Notes under the pieces: generated by a model | Seen by the model: only the letters and a program-made list of their open reading frames with translations | What the model was told of the DNA's origin: nothing | Database searches by the model: none | Program-made: the position numbers and the translations under genes | Part shown: positions 14,954 to 22,316 of the stretch, in pieces | How the letters are laid out: the number at the start of each line of letters is the position of its first letter | Position numbering within the stretch: the stretch's first letter is position 1 | Source of the DNA: Pseudomonadota bacterium | GTDB lineage: Bacteria; Pseudomonadota; Gammaproteobacteria; Burkholderiales; Burkholderiaceae_E | Assembly: GCA_029779435.1 (NCBI GenBank) | Contig: JAKPAM010000256.1 | Coordinates: 27,187 to 91,186, forward strand | Reading direction: 5' to 3' | DNA length: 64,000 nt

Positions 14954-16438
14954 TCAGGCGGACAGGTCGCCGGCGATCTGCTGGATGCGCAGGACCACGA
15001 ACTCGGCGGGCTTGAGCGGCGCGAAGCCGACGTGGATGTTCACGACCCCCATGTCGATGTCGGCCTGGGTCGTGGTGGTGCGGTCGCACTTCACGAAGTA
15101 GGCCTCGCGCGGCGTCGCCCCCTGGAACGCACCCTGGCGGAACAGCGTCTGCATGAACGCGTTGATGTTCAGGCGGATCTGCGACCACAGCGGCTCGTCG
15201 TTGGGCTCGAATACCACCCACTGCGTGCCGCGGAACAACGACTCCTCGAGGAACAGCGCCATGCGGCGCACGGGCACGTACTTCCACTCCGAGCCGCGGT
15301 TGTTGTCGCCGTCCAGCGTGCGCGCACCCCACACCACGTTGCCGTAGGCGGGCATCGTGCGCAGGCAGTTGATGGCCAGCGGATTCAACGCGCCGTTCTC
15401 GGCGTCGCTCAACGCGTCCTGGAATCCGACGATGCCGTTGATCGTCGCCTCGGTGCCGGCGGGTGCCTTCCACACGCCGCGCCGCGAGTCGGTGCGCGCG
15501 AAGATGCCCGCGACGAATCCGCAGGGGGGATAGGGCGTGATCGCGCCTTCTTTCAGCGGATCCGGGGCCAGCGCCCACGGAAAGTAGAAGGCCGCATGCG
15601 AAGGAGCGCTGCCAATGATGTCGGTGAGCGCGCCCGTCACGCTGTCGCGGGTCGAGCCCTCGGGACAGTCGACGATCAGGAACGCCCGGCGATCCGCGCA
15701 TTTCTGCGCCAGCGTCGCGATCTCCGAGGCCTTGGTCATTCCCGGCACGCAGACGATGTTGAACAGATCGATCTTGTCGGCCGGCTTGCCTTCCTCGAAC
15801 AGCTTCGGAATGTCGGCGGCCACCGCGTCTTCGGCCGGATCGAGCACGTCGCCATCGGCGCCATCCGCAAAGGTATCCTCCGCATCGGTCGTCGGATCTG
15901 ACGTCGCGACCGAGGCCACCTTGATGATGCGCGAACGATCCTTGATGTAGTCGGTGACGAAGCGCGAGTTGCCGGCATCGCGCGTCAGATTCTCGAAGGA
16001 TTCGACCGTCGCGCCATCGAGCAGCACTTCGATCTTGAAGCGGTCCGCGACGCCCGGACGCGGGCTCACCTTGACCTTGTACGCATGAGCCCATTCGCCG
16101 GGAGAACTGGCCTCGAATCCGAAGCCCGCGGCTTCCGCGGTTGCGGTCGCCGCGACGCCGGAACCTTCACCGCTCTTGGCCAGGCGGATGATGTAGGCAT
16201 CGGTACCGCCGTTATTGAAGAAATGCATGACCGAATGGCCGAGCAGCGTGCGGCCGTCGAGCCCGCCGTACTCGCGTTCGTAGTCGGCGAAACTGAACAC
16301 CCGCCCCGCCTTGTCGGTCGCGCCCTTCTTCGCCCAGCCGATGAACAGCGCGATGGAGGTGGCCACGCCCGCGATGGTGCGTACGCCGCTGGAGACTTCT
16401 TCGACGTAAACGCCGGGATACGTCAGGGCCTGGGGCAT
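14954..16438 (-). CDS. Contractile sheath protein (Afp2-4-like)
   Basis: A protein of 494 residues starting MPQALTYPGVYVEEVSSGVRTIAGVATSIALFIGWA, the classic tail sheath opening, and ending RTTTTQADIDMGVVNIHVGFAPLKPAEFVVLRIQQIAG, the conserved C-terminal sheath handshake region. The sheath contracts to drive the inner tube. Only one sheath gene is present; Afp and PVC have three paralogues, so the particle is of a simpler build. It is the second gene after the sigma-54 promoter, preceded by a good ribosome binding site (GAGAGG about 8 bases before the ATG). Confidence 0.96.
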   Translation of the reverse strand: MPQALTYPGVYVEEVSSGVRTIAGVATSIALFIGWAKKGATDKAGRVFSFADYEREYGGLDGRTLLGHSVMHFFNNGGTDAYIIRLAKSGEGSGVAATATAEAAGFGFEASSPGEWAHAYKVKVSPRPGVADRFKIEVLLDGATVESFENLTRDAGNSRFVTDYIKDRSRIIKVASVATSDPTTDAEDTFADGADGDVLDPAEDAVAADIPKLFEEGKPADKIDLFNIVCVPGMTKASEIATLAQKCADRRAFLIVDCPEGSTRDSVTGALTDIIGSAPSHAAFYFPWALAPDPLKEGAITPYPPCGFVAGIFARTDSRRGVWKAPAGTEATINGIVGFQDALSDAENGALNPLAINCLRTMPAYGNVVWGARTLDGDNNRGSEWKYVPVRRMALFLEESLFRGTQWVVFEPNDEPLWSQIRLNINAFMQTLFRQGAFQGATPREAYFVKCDRTTTTQADIDMGVVNIHVGFAPLKPAEFVVLRIQQIAGDLSA

Positions 16439-16453
16439 TGGAGCCTCTCTTGT

Positions 16454-16723
16454 CTAGCTGATCGGGTTGCGGCGGAACGCGGATCCTGGCGCGCAGGCGT
16501 AGACGCAATGACCGTCGGGAAGCAGGCGCCTCACGAGCACGCCTCGCTCGACGAGTCTCGCGAGCGCGGCTTCGACGCTGTTCAACGTGGGCTGCTCCCG
16601 CCGGTCGAGCCACCAGCGCGCGATGCCTTCCGGCGTATCGGCGGCGGTCGAATGCAATGAAACGTATTTCTCGAGTTCACGAGCGATTCCTTCGACCTCG
16701 GCATCGACAGGCGTGTGGTTCAC
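16454..16723 (-). CDS. First gene of the eCIS operon: small winged-helix-like protein
   Basis: A protein of 89 residues from a GTG at 16723, preceded by GGAAG at 16730-16734. A longer frame goes up to 16777 but would start upstream of the predicted transcription start, so it is rejected. The sequence (VEGIARELEKYVSLHSTAADTPEGIARWWL, then TLNSVEAALARLVERGVLVRRLLPDGHCVYACAPG) has the helix-helix-wing look of a small winged-helix domain: ADT.EGI..WWL followed by a second helix and a beta hairpin. It could regulate or take part in assembly; I do not recognise a named function. It lies 15 bases before the sheath gene. Confidence 0.75.
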   Translation of the reverse strand: MNHTPVDAEVEGIARELEKYVSLHSTAADTPEGIARWWLDRREQPTLNSVEAALARLVERGVLVRRLLPDGHCVYACAPGSAFRRNPIS

Positions 16724-16748
16724 GTGCGGCTTCCGTGGGAAAGGACAG

Positions 16749-16764
16749 AGCAACGCGCGTACCA
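16749..16764 (-). promoter_or_regulatory. Sigma-54 promoter of the eCIS operon
   Basis: On the minus strand the bases read TGGTACGCGCGTTGCT, which fits the sigma-54 consensus TGGYRCRNNNNTTGCW at every position, with the GG and GC elements at correct spacing. Transcription would start near 16738, 15 bases before the GTG of the first operon gene. The neighbouring upstream gene encodes a sigma-54 activator, which strongly supports the call. Confidence 0.78.
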
Positions 16765-16843
16765 GCGGCCCGGGCAACGCGAATCAAGGACTTAGGCAGG
16801 AGTCGCGGCTCGTCGGGGCGAATGCGCCTCAGGCAGGACACAG

Positions 16844-16869
16844 CGGGTGAGGCGTCTTCGCCTCACCCG
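16844..16869 (-). terminator. Strong hairpin between activator gene and eCIS operon
   Basis: An 11-bp perfect inverted repeat (CGGGTGAGGCG on the minus strand and its complement) with a 4-base loop, lying 60 bases after the activator stop and about 80 bases before the sigma-54 promoter. There is no clear T run after it, so it is either a weak or rho-aided terminator or the inverted-repeat binding site of the activator. Its position would suit an enhancer site. Confidence 0.5.
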
Positions 16870-16928
16870 GCACGAACGTGCGCGCGCTGTACGGCACGCG
16901 CGTCGCGCGGAAGTTCAACCAGAGAGGG

Positions 16929-17984
16929 CTAGCTGCCTTGGGAGCCGGATGGCGCACGAAAGTCGCGCGCACTAAGCTGGTACTTCCGTACCAGGCGGTT
17001 GAAACGGCTGCGCTCCTTGCCGGCGAGCCGCGCGGCCAGGCTCACGTTGCCGCCGGACTGCCGTAGCAGATGCTGAACGTAATCCCGTTCGAAGTCGGCA
17101 ATGGCCCGCGCCTTGGCTTCGCGGAACGCGACGCCGTCGGCGATCGCCCTCGCTGCAGGCGCTTCGTGGCTTGCAGCGCCGTTGTGCTGTGCATCAGTGC
17201 TGCGCCTGGAGGCCAACCGCCGCTCCAGGCCCGCCTTGCGCGGCAGGCTCGGCAATAGCAGTTCATCGCCGTCCGCGAGCAGGAATTCCCGGTGCAGCAG
17301 GTTCTCCAACTCGCGGACATTGCCGGGCCAGTCGTAGGCGCGCAGCGCCGCGATCGCATCCGGGTGGAACACGCGCTCCGGCACCTGGTACTGGCGGCAG
17401 AGATTTCGCAGGAACGCGCGCGCGAGCACCAGCGCGTCGTCGCCGCGATCACGCAGCGGCGGCACGTCCAGCGTCAGCACATCGAGCCGGTAGAGAAGGT
17501 CCTGGCGGAATCGTCCCTGGCGCGCGAGATTCGACAGGTCGACGTTGGTGGCGCCAAGCACGCGCACGTTGGCGATCCGCGCGCGCGAGGCGCCCAGCGG
17601 GCGATATTCGTGGTCCTGCAGGAAGCGCAGCAGCGCCACCTGCCCGGCCGCGCTCAGCGCTTCGAGTTCGTCGAGGAACAGCGTGCCGCCCTCGGCCTGC
17701 GCGACCAGTCCCGGGCGATTCTCGTGCGCGTCCGTGAAGGCGCCGCGCGTGTGTCCGAAAAGCTCGCTGCCGAACAAGGCATCGGGCAACGCGCCGCAGT
17801 TGATCGGAATGAACGGACCTTCCGCACGAGTGCCCTGGTAGTGAATGGCACGCGCGGTGAGTTCCTTGCCGGTGCCGGTCTCGCCGTTGATGAGTACCGT
17901 CGCATCACAACGCGCAAAACGTTCGACCTGGGCCAGCAGGCGCTTGAACGCCGCCGACTCGCCGTGCACGAAAACGATGGGCAT
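16929..17984 (-). CDS. Stand-alone sigma-54-dependent transcriptional activator of the eCIS operon
   Basis: A protein of 351 residues consisting of an AAA+ activator domain that begins almost at residue 1 and a C-terminal Fis-type helix-turn-helix (GNVSLAARLAGKERSRFNRLVRKYQL). It has no receiver, GAF or PAS domain, so like PspF it lacks an input domain. Walker A is GETGTGKE at 34-41, Walker B LFLDELEA, and the sensor/arginine region FRQDLLYRLDVL. The sigma-54 contact loop reads GAFTDA at 81-86 instead of GAFTGA. A GGAG ribosome binding site precedes the ATG. It is transcribed in the same direction as the eCIS operon and probably activates it from the promoter at 16749-16764. Confidence 0.9.
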   Translation of the reverse strand: MPIVFVHGESAAFKRLLAQVERFARCDATVLINGETGTGKELTARAIHYQGTRAEGPFIPINCGALPDALFGSELFGHTRGAFTDAHENRPGLVAQAEGGTLFLDELEALSAAGQVALLRFLQDHEYRPLGASRARIANVRVLGATNVDLSNLARQGRFRQDLLYRLDVLTLDVPPLRDRGDDALVLARAFLRNLCRQYQVPERVFHPDAIAALRAYDWPGNVRELENLLHREFLLADGDELLLPSLPRKAGLERRLASRRSTDAQHNGAASHEAPAARAIADGVAFREAKARAIADFERDYVQHLLRQSGGNVSLAARLAGKERSRFNRLVRKYQLSARDFRAPSGSQGS

Positions 17985-18149
17985 GAGGACTCCTCACAGG
18001 CGGTACCGTTGCCGATCGAACCGATGCGCCCCGCAAGAAGTATTGCAGCAATTGCGGGTCGATTGGCGGCCCGGCCCCCCCTCCCCGGTGGGGAATTACT
18101 ATTGCGGTTGAAGTCTGACAACGTCGCCACTGTCGCGTTTCAGATAAAG

Positions 18150-18262
18150 ATCGGATCCAAGCAGTCGATCGAGCGCCACCGCCATCTCTGGGCGGCGCGT
18201 TTCGACGCGCCGGACCAGGTGGTCGATGAACTGAAACGCAAGGAGAAGGCCAATGAGCGAAA
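18150..18262 (+). pseudogene. Possible 3' remnant of an ArsR-family regulator
   Basis: In one plus-strand frame the bases before the SRPBCC gene translate to SIERHRHLWAARFDAPD followed by QVVDELKRKEKANE. This resembles the C-terminal helix of ArsR-type regulators that normally precede and overlap SRPBCC (AHSA1) genes. There is no helix-turn-helix upstream and the frame has no stop where one would be expected, so only a degraded 3' end would be left. This rests on a short stretch and on the usual gene order. Confidence 0.35.
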
Positions 18263-18765
18263 GCAGCGTTGGCGGGGCGCCCCCCGCCCGGCACCACACG
18301 ACGGTGGAGCGGGTGTCCGAGCGCGAGGTGGCGGTCACGCGCATCTTCGACGCGCCCGTGCGCCTGGTGTTCGGGGCCTGGAGCCGACCCGAACTGTTCA
18401 AGCGCTGGTGGGTGCCTAAATCCATGGGCATGACGCTGCTGTCGTGCGAGTTGGATGTACGCGTCGGCGGCTGCTATCGCCTGGTGTTCGACCATGATCC
18501 GGAGCCGATGGCGTTCTTCGGCACCTATCTGGAGGTGGTCGCGCCTTCGCGCCTGGTGTGGACGAACGAGGAAGGCGGCGAAGGCGGCCCGGTGACGACG
18601 GTCACGTTCGAGGAACAGGGCGAGCAGACGCTGGTAGTGATGCGTGAACGCCACGCCTCGAAGGCGTCCCTCGACGCGGCCGGCACCGGGGCCGCCGACG
18701 CGACGGTCGAGACCTTCAGGCAACTGGACGAACTGCTGGCGGAGCGGGGCGCGGGACGGCCCTGA
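18253..18765 (+). CDS. SRPBCC / AHSA1-domain protein
   Basis: A protein of 170 residues with the AHSA1 pattern VAVTRIFDAPVRLVFGAWSRPELFKRWWVP near residues 26-55, LDVRVGGCYRLVF, and FFGTYLEVVAPSRLVWTNEE, ending in a helix TVETFRQLDELLAE. These START-like proteins bind small hydrophobic ligands or act as stress-linked accessory proteins; the ligand is not predictable. Such genes are usually paired with an ArsR regulator, which here seems lost (see remnant just upstream). It converges with the dihydrofolate-reductase-like gene. Confidence 0.88.
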   Translation: MSESSVGGAPPARHHTTVERVSEREVAVTRIFDAPVRLVFGAWSRPELFKRWWVPKSMGMTLLSCELDVRVGGCYRLVFDHDPEPMAFFGTYLEVVAPSRLVWTNEEGGEGGPVTTVTFEEQGEQTLVVMRERHASKASLDAAGTGAADATVETFRQLDELLAERGAGRP

Positions 18766-18825
18766 CGCAGGCGCGGGCGCGCCGGCCGGGCCGGGCCGGG
18801 CCGGCGGAAGGTGGTAAGCGCGTCG

Positions 18826-19383
18826 TCAGCGCGCGCGCCGGTAGTGCATGGCGACCGCACCGTTGCGGAACGGCTTCGCCGAGATCAAATCGAGCCGTCG
18901 CGTACCGGGCAGCCCGCTCTCGTACAGGGTCGGGCCATGACCGGCGATCCTGGGGTGGACGAGCAGCCTGTATTCGTCGATCAGATCCAGCCGGTCAAGC
19001 TCGGTCGCGAGCTTGCCGCTACCGAGGAGCACCCCGTCCGGGGTCGCGTCCTTGAGCTTTTGCACGCCCGTGCGCAGGTCGCCGGTGATGTGGTGGCTGT
19101 TGGTCCACGGGAAGTCCTTTCGCGTCGAGGACACCACGTACTTCGGCTTGGCCTCCAGTTTGACCGCCCACTCGCGTATCGCCGGCGGCGCGTCCGCGTC
19201 GCCGCGGGCGACCGCCGGCCAATAGCTCTCCATCATCTCGTAGGTGACGCGGCCCCACAGCATCGCCCCACCCTCGTCCATGAGGCGGGTGAAGAAGGCG
19301 TGCGTCTCGTCGTCGGCGATTCCCTCCTCGTGGTCGACGCAGCCGTCCAGCGTGACGTTGATACTGAAGGTCAAAAGCCCCAT
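18826..19383 (-). CDS. Dihydrofolate reductase family protein (RibD C-terminal-like)
   Basis: A protein of 185 residues starting at the ATG of MGLLTFSINVTLDGCVDHEEG. It has the DHFR/RibD-like features FSINVTLDGCVD, AMLWGRVTYEMMESYWPA, KYVVSSTRKDFPWTNSHHI, and GSGKLATELDRLDLIDEYRLLVHPRIAGHGPTLY. Proteins of this group are NADPH-dependent reductases of unknown substrate, often called YyaP/YwjB-like. The frame runs on upstream to 19521 but that part overlaps the transposase remnant and is not conserved, so the start at 19383 is chosen. Confidence 0.88.
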   Translation of the reverse strand: MGLLTFSINVTLDGCVDHEEGIADDETHAFFTRLMDEGGAMLWGRVTYEMMESYWPAVARGDADAPPAIREWAVKLEAKPKYVVSSTRKDFPWTNSHHITGDLRTGVQKLKDATPDGVLLGSGKLATELDRLDLIDEYRLLVHPRIAGHGPTLYESGLPGTRRLDLISAKPFRNGAVAMHYRRAR

Positions 19384-19439
19384 GGTGTCCTCCGTTCGAG
19401 GTAAGCGACGGGCCTCTTGGTCATCGAGCTGCAGATCCG

Positions 19440-19677
19440 CCAACGGCATCGCATCAGTAAGCGCGGCGACACCTACCTGTGAACCTTGCTGATTCGCGGT
19501 GCCAGGGCCGTATTGCGCCACAGCCTATGCAGTCGCTCCGACTGGGTCGCCTGATTCGCTAACAGGCGCAACAACAGCAGCCGTCACACTGGCCAACCGC
19601 AACGCCCGCATCGTCTGAGCGCTGCTGGCTCGCAATACCGACTATCGCCCCGAGCAAACGAGCGCCGCTCCGACGTG
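19440..19677 (+). mobile_element. Decayed 3' end of an IS110/IS1111-family transposase
   Basis: The plus strand translates in pieces to ISKRGDTYL, stop, TLLIRGARAVLRH, SRSDWVA and, after a frame change, TTAAVTLANRNARIV, stop, ALLARNTDYRPEQ. These match in order the C-terminal region of IS110-type (IS1111 subgroup) transposases, where one expects RGDTYLRTLLIHGARAVLRH and NTAAVALANRNARIVWALLA. At least three stops and one frameshift show it is dead. Non-coding bases to about 19860 may be the rest of the element's right end. Nothing else was seen between 19384 and 19860. Confidence 0.72.
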
Positions 19678-19860
19678 AGCGCTGATCTTCCAACACTCGA
19701 TCAAACAGGAGTACCGAACCCCTCCGCAGATTGCCCAGCAAGACAGCTCGTGATGGCAACGACAGGTAAGACCGGGGTCGAGAAAGCTCGAAACGGACAG
19801 CGCACGAACCCAGTGCTCTCAAGCGATAGAGCCCCGACCAGCCAATCCCATCAGGGACTT

Positions 19861-20175
19861 TCAGGCCGCTTGAGGATCTGCCCGACGCGGTTCTACACGC
19901 CGCAAGATCTCATCGCGCGTGGGGAGAGTCTTCAAGTCGTAGATTGCCTGGAGATTGAGCCAGGACGCCGCATCTCCACCAAAGTAGCGCGCCAGTCGTT
20001 CCGCTGTGTCCGCAGTAACGGCTCTGCGCTCCTTTACGATCTCATGAATGCGGGTCGCCGGCACACCGAGCGCAAGGGCCAGGGCATTGACACTCATCTG
20101 CAAGGGTCCAAGGAACTCCTCTCTGAGAACCTCACCCGGATGAACTGGGCGCATTCGATTGACAGGACGAGACAT
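19861..20175 (-). CDS. higA: HigA-type antitoxin
   Basis: A protein of 104 residues starting MSRPVNRMRPVHPGEVLREEFLGPL and containing the XRE helix-turn-helix with the typical HigA stretch NALALALGVPATRIHEIVKERRAVTADTAERLARYFGGDAASWLNLQA. HigA proteins neutralise the HigB mRNA interferase and repress the operon. It follows the toxin gene by 7 bases on the same strand, which is the inverted (toxin first) order of higBA. The toxin is truncated (see next entry), so this antitoxin may be an orphan. The long upstream extension of the frame is a toxin-gene shadow. Confidence 0.9.
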   Translation of the reverse strand: MSRPVNRMRPVHPGEVLREEFLGPLQMSVNALALALGVPATRIHEIVKERRAVTADTAERLARYFGGDAASWLNLQAIYDLKTLPTRDEILRRVEPRRADPQAA

Positions 20176-20182
20176 GGCAACC

Positions 20183-20335
20183 TCAGTGATAGTCGACGAT
20201 CTCAACGTCAGCCGGACCGGCCTCCGTCCAGACAAAGCAGATACGAAACTGGTCGTTGACCCGGATACTGAACTGTCCCTTTCGGTCTCCTCGCAGGGCT
20301 TCGAGGTGGTGTAATACGTCAAGCGGAATGACGCG
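20183..20335 (-). pseudogene. higB: N-terminally truncated HigB/RelE-type toxin
   Basis: The C-terminal half of a HigB toxin is plain: HLEALRGDRKGQFSIRVNDQ, FRICFVWTEAGPADVEIVDYH, with the catalytic-region residues kept. The N-terminal about 35-40 residues usual for the family cannot be found in any frame; the sequence upstream is the end of the IlvD-type gene. A frame is open to 20425, giving 80 residues with an unrelated start, so a product could be made, but it would lack the first helices. A recombination boundary between about 20336 and 20372 is inferred. Confidence 0.6.
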
Positions 20336-20372
20336 CGTCGAAGAGCACGGTGCCACCGACGACAGCCGCAGA

Positions 20373-22091
20373 TCACGTGACACAGCCGTAGTGCGCCGAC
20401 GACACCAGGCGCACGTACTTATCATGCACCGAGCCGGGCCGGATGCGTACGCTCAGATCGGGCGCTTGCCAGGCCGCCAGCCGGCGAGCCAGCTCATCGT
20501 CGCCGATATCCAACATAAGCGTGCGCGCGCCGGGGTCGATGGTGATGGCATCACCTTCCTGCACGACGGCGATAGGGCCTCCGCGCGCCGCCTCGGGCGC
20601 GATGTGGCCGATCAGGATGCCATGCGAGACGCCGGAGAAGCGGCCGTCGGTGATCAGCGCCACCTGCTCGCCCAAGCCGCGGCCCTGCAACTGGATCGTC
20701 AGCATCACCATCTCGGGCATGCCGGGGCCGCCGACCGGCCCCACGTTGCGCACGACGATCACGTCGCCGGGCTGGATGCGCCCTGCGCGGATCGCGGCCA
20801 TCGTGTCGGCCTCGCTGTCGAACACCCGGGCCGGGCCGCGGAATACGCCGTTGGCCAGGGTCTTGCCCGACAGCTTGAGCAGCGCGCTCTCGGGCGCCAG
20901 GTTGCCGCGCAGCACGCTGATGTGCTGACCCGCGGGCGCCAGCGGCCGCGTGACCGGATGCACGATGTCTTGCGCCTCCAACTCGTCGAGCGAGGGCACG
21001 TCGGCCAGGTTGTCGGCGAGAGTGCTGCCGGTGGCGGTGATCACGTCGCCATGCAGCAGACCGTGGCGCAGCAATTCCTTCATTACCACCGGCACGCCGC
21101 CCAGCGCATGCAGGCTGGGCATCGCATAAGGGCCGTGCGGCTGCAGATTGACGATCAGCGGCACGCGGGCGCCGATGGCATGGATACGCTCGATGGTGAT
21201 CGGCACCTGCGCCTCGCGCGCCAGGGCCAGCAGGTGCAGATACATATTGGTGCTGCCACCCATCGCATACAGCGTGGTGATGGCGTTCTCGAAGGCGCGC
21301 TCCGTCAGGATGTCTCGCGGCCGGATGCCCAGCGCCATCAACCGGTACAGCGCCTGCACCGAGGCCAGTGCCTGAGCTCGCACGTCGGCATGGATGTCGC
21401 CGGCCACGCCGTCGTCGGCCGGGTGCGAGGCGCCGCGCGGCAGCATCAGGCCGATCGCTTCGGCCGCGGTGCTCATGGTGTTGGCGGTGAACATGGCGCC
21501 GCAGGTGCCGCTGCCCGGCATCACGTTGCGTTCCAGCTCGGCGTACTGGGCATCGCTGAGCCGGCCGGCCTCGTGCGCGGCGCGGCCTTCGGCCCAGTCC
21601 ATGATCGTGATGTTGCGGCCCTTGGCCGCATAGGGCTCGAACGATACGGCCCCGGGCGAGGCCGTGCCCGGATAGACGACCAGGCCGAAGGCGTTGGTGC
21701 GCGCCAGCGGCATCATCGCCGCGGCACCCGTCTTGTCGCAGCCCGAGATCACGATCATCGCCTGGCCGTGGTGGGCACGGTGGCCGATCTCGAAACAGTC
21801 AGCCACCACGTCGCGCGAGACCAGGCTGAAGCCGGCCGTGGGCGTGCCCTGGGTCAGCGCGTCGGACACGGCCGGCGCGCCCACCACCAGGCCCTGGCCG
21901 CCCTGGGCCGCCACGGCATCCACCAGCAGGTCGGCGATGGTTCGCACGCGGTTGTTGCAGCGGTGAGCATTGGTCCAGGCGCTGGCGATCGTCACCACGG
22001 CATTGGCCTGGGCCGTGCGATCGGGGTCGAAGCCCGCCGCGCGCACTTCCACGCGGCTGTTCTTCCAGTAGCTGGGCCGGTCTGCTTGCAT
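20373..22091 (-). CDS. IlvD/Edd-family dehydratase (sugar-acid or dihydroxy-acid dehydratase)
   Basis: A protein of 572 residues. Three cysteines match the iron-sulfur ligands of the family: C45 in NAHRCNNR, C118 in SGCDKTG and C197 in [15 protein letters not shown]. The C-terminal part has the usual [14 protein letters not shown] and DGRFSG motifs. The family dehydrates 2,3-dihydroxy acids; the details (RCNN, CDKTGAA) are nearer to the arabinonate/xylonate dehydratase branch than to biosynthetic IlvD, so the substrate is probably a sugar acid, not certain. The ATG at 22091 is preferred over one 36 bases upstream because the conserved part starts there. Confidence 0.85.
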   Translation of the reverse strand: MQADRPSYWKNSRVEVRAAGFDPDRTAQANAVVTIASAWTNAHRCNNRVRTIADLLVDAVAAQGGQGLVVGAPAVSDALTQGTPTAGFSLVSRDVVADCFEIGHRAHHGQAMIVISGCDKTGAAAMMPLARTNAFGLVVYPGTASPGAVSFEPYAAKGRNITIMDWAEGRAAHEAGRLSDAQYAELERNVMPGSGTCGAMFTANTMSTAAEAIGLMLPRGASHPADDGVAGDIHADVRAQALASVQALYRLMALGIRPRDILTERAFENAITTLYAMGGSTNMYLHLLALAREAQVPITIERIHAIGARVPLIVNLQPHGPYAMPSLHALGGVPVVMKELLRHGLLHGDVITATGSTLADNLADVPSLDELEAQDIVHPVTRPLAPAGQHISVLRGNLAPESALLKLSGKTLANGVFRGPARVFDSEADTMAAIRAGRIQPGDVIVVRNVGPVGGPGMPEMVMLTIQLQGRGLGEQVALITDGRFSGVSHGILIGHIAPEAARGGPIAVVQEGDAITIDPGARTLMLDIGDDELARRLAAWQAPDLSVRIRPGSVHDKYVRLVSSAHYGCVT

Positions 22092-22316
22092 GTCGTCTCG
22101 TCTGTCGTCGCTATGGTTGCCGATCAATCATAATCGGTCCATCGACGTCAGAGGAGGTGTCGTGTCATGGCCGACCTCGCCATCGTCCCGCCGGATCGTC
22201 ACGCGGTCGTCGATGCGTTGCCGGCACGCGTGCCCAGGGAGAGCGGAATCAGGACGGAAAGCTCGATCAGTCCTTGGCGCTGGCGACGATCGAGACGCGT
22301 CCGCGGGCGCGGCCGC

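Noticed and set aside
14391..16094. Single 567-residue protein covering sheath 3' part and tube
   Set aside because: The first two thirds are out-of-frame sheath sequence; the true tube starts at the conserved MPQFPVNP at 14918.
16724..16777. Longer start for the first eCIS operon protein
   Set aside because: It would begin upstream of the sigma-54 promoter's start site and has no ribosome binding site, while the GTG at 16723 has GGAAG in place.
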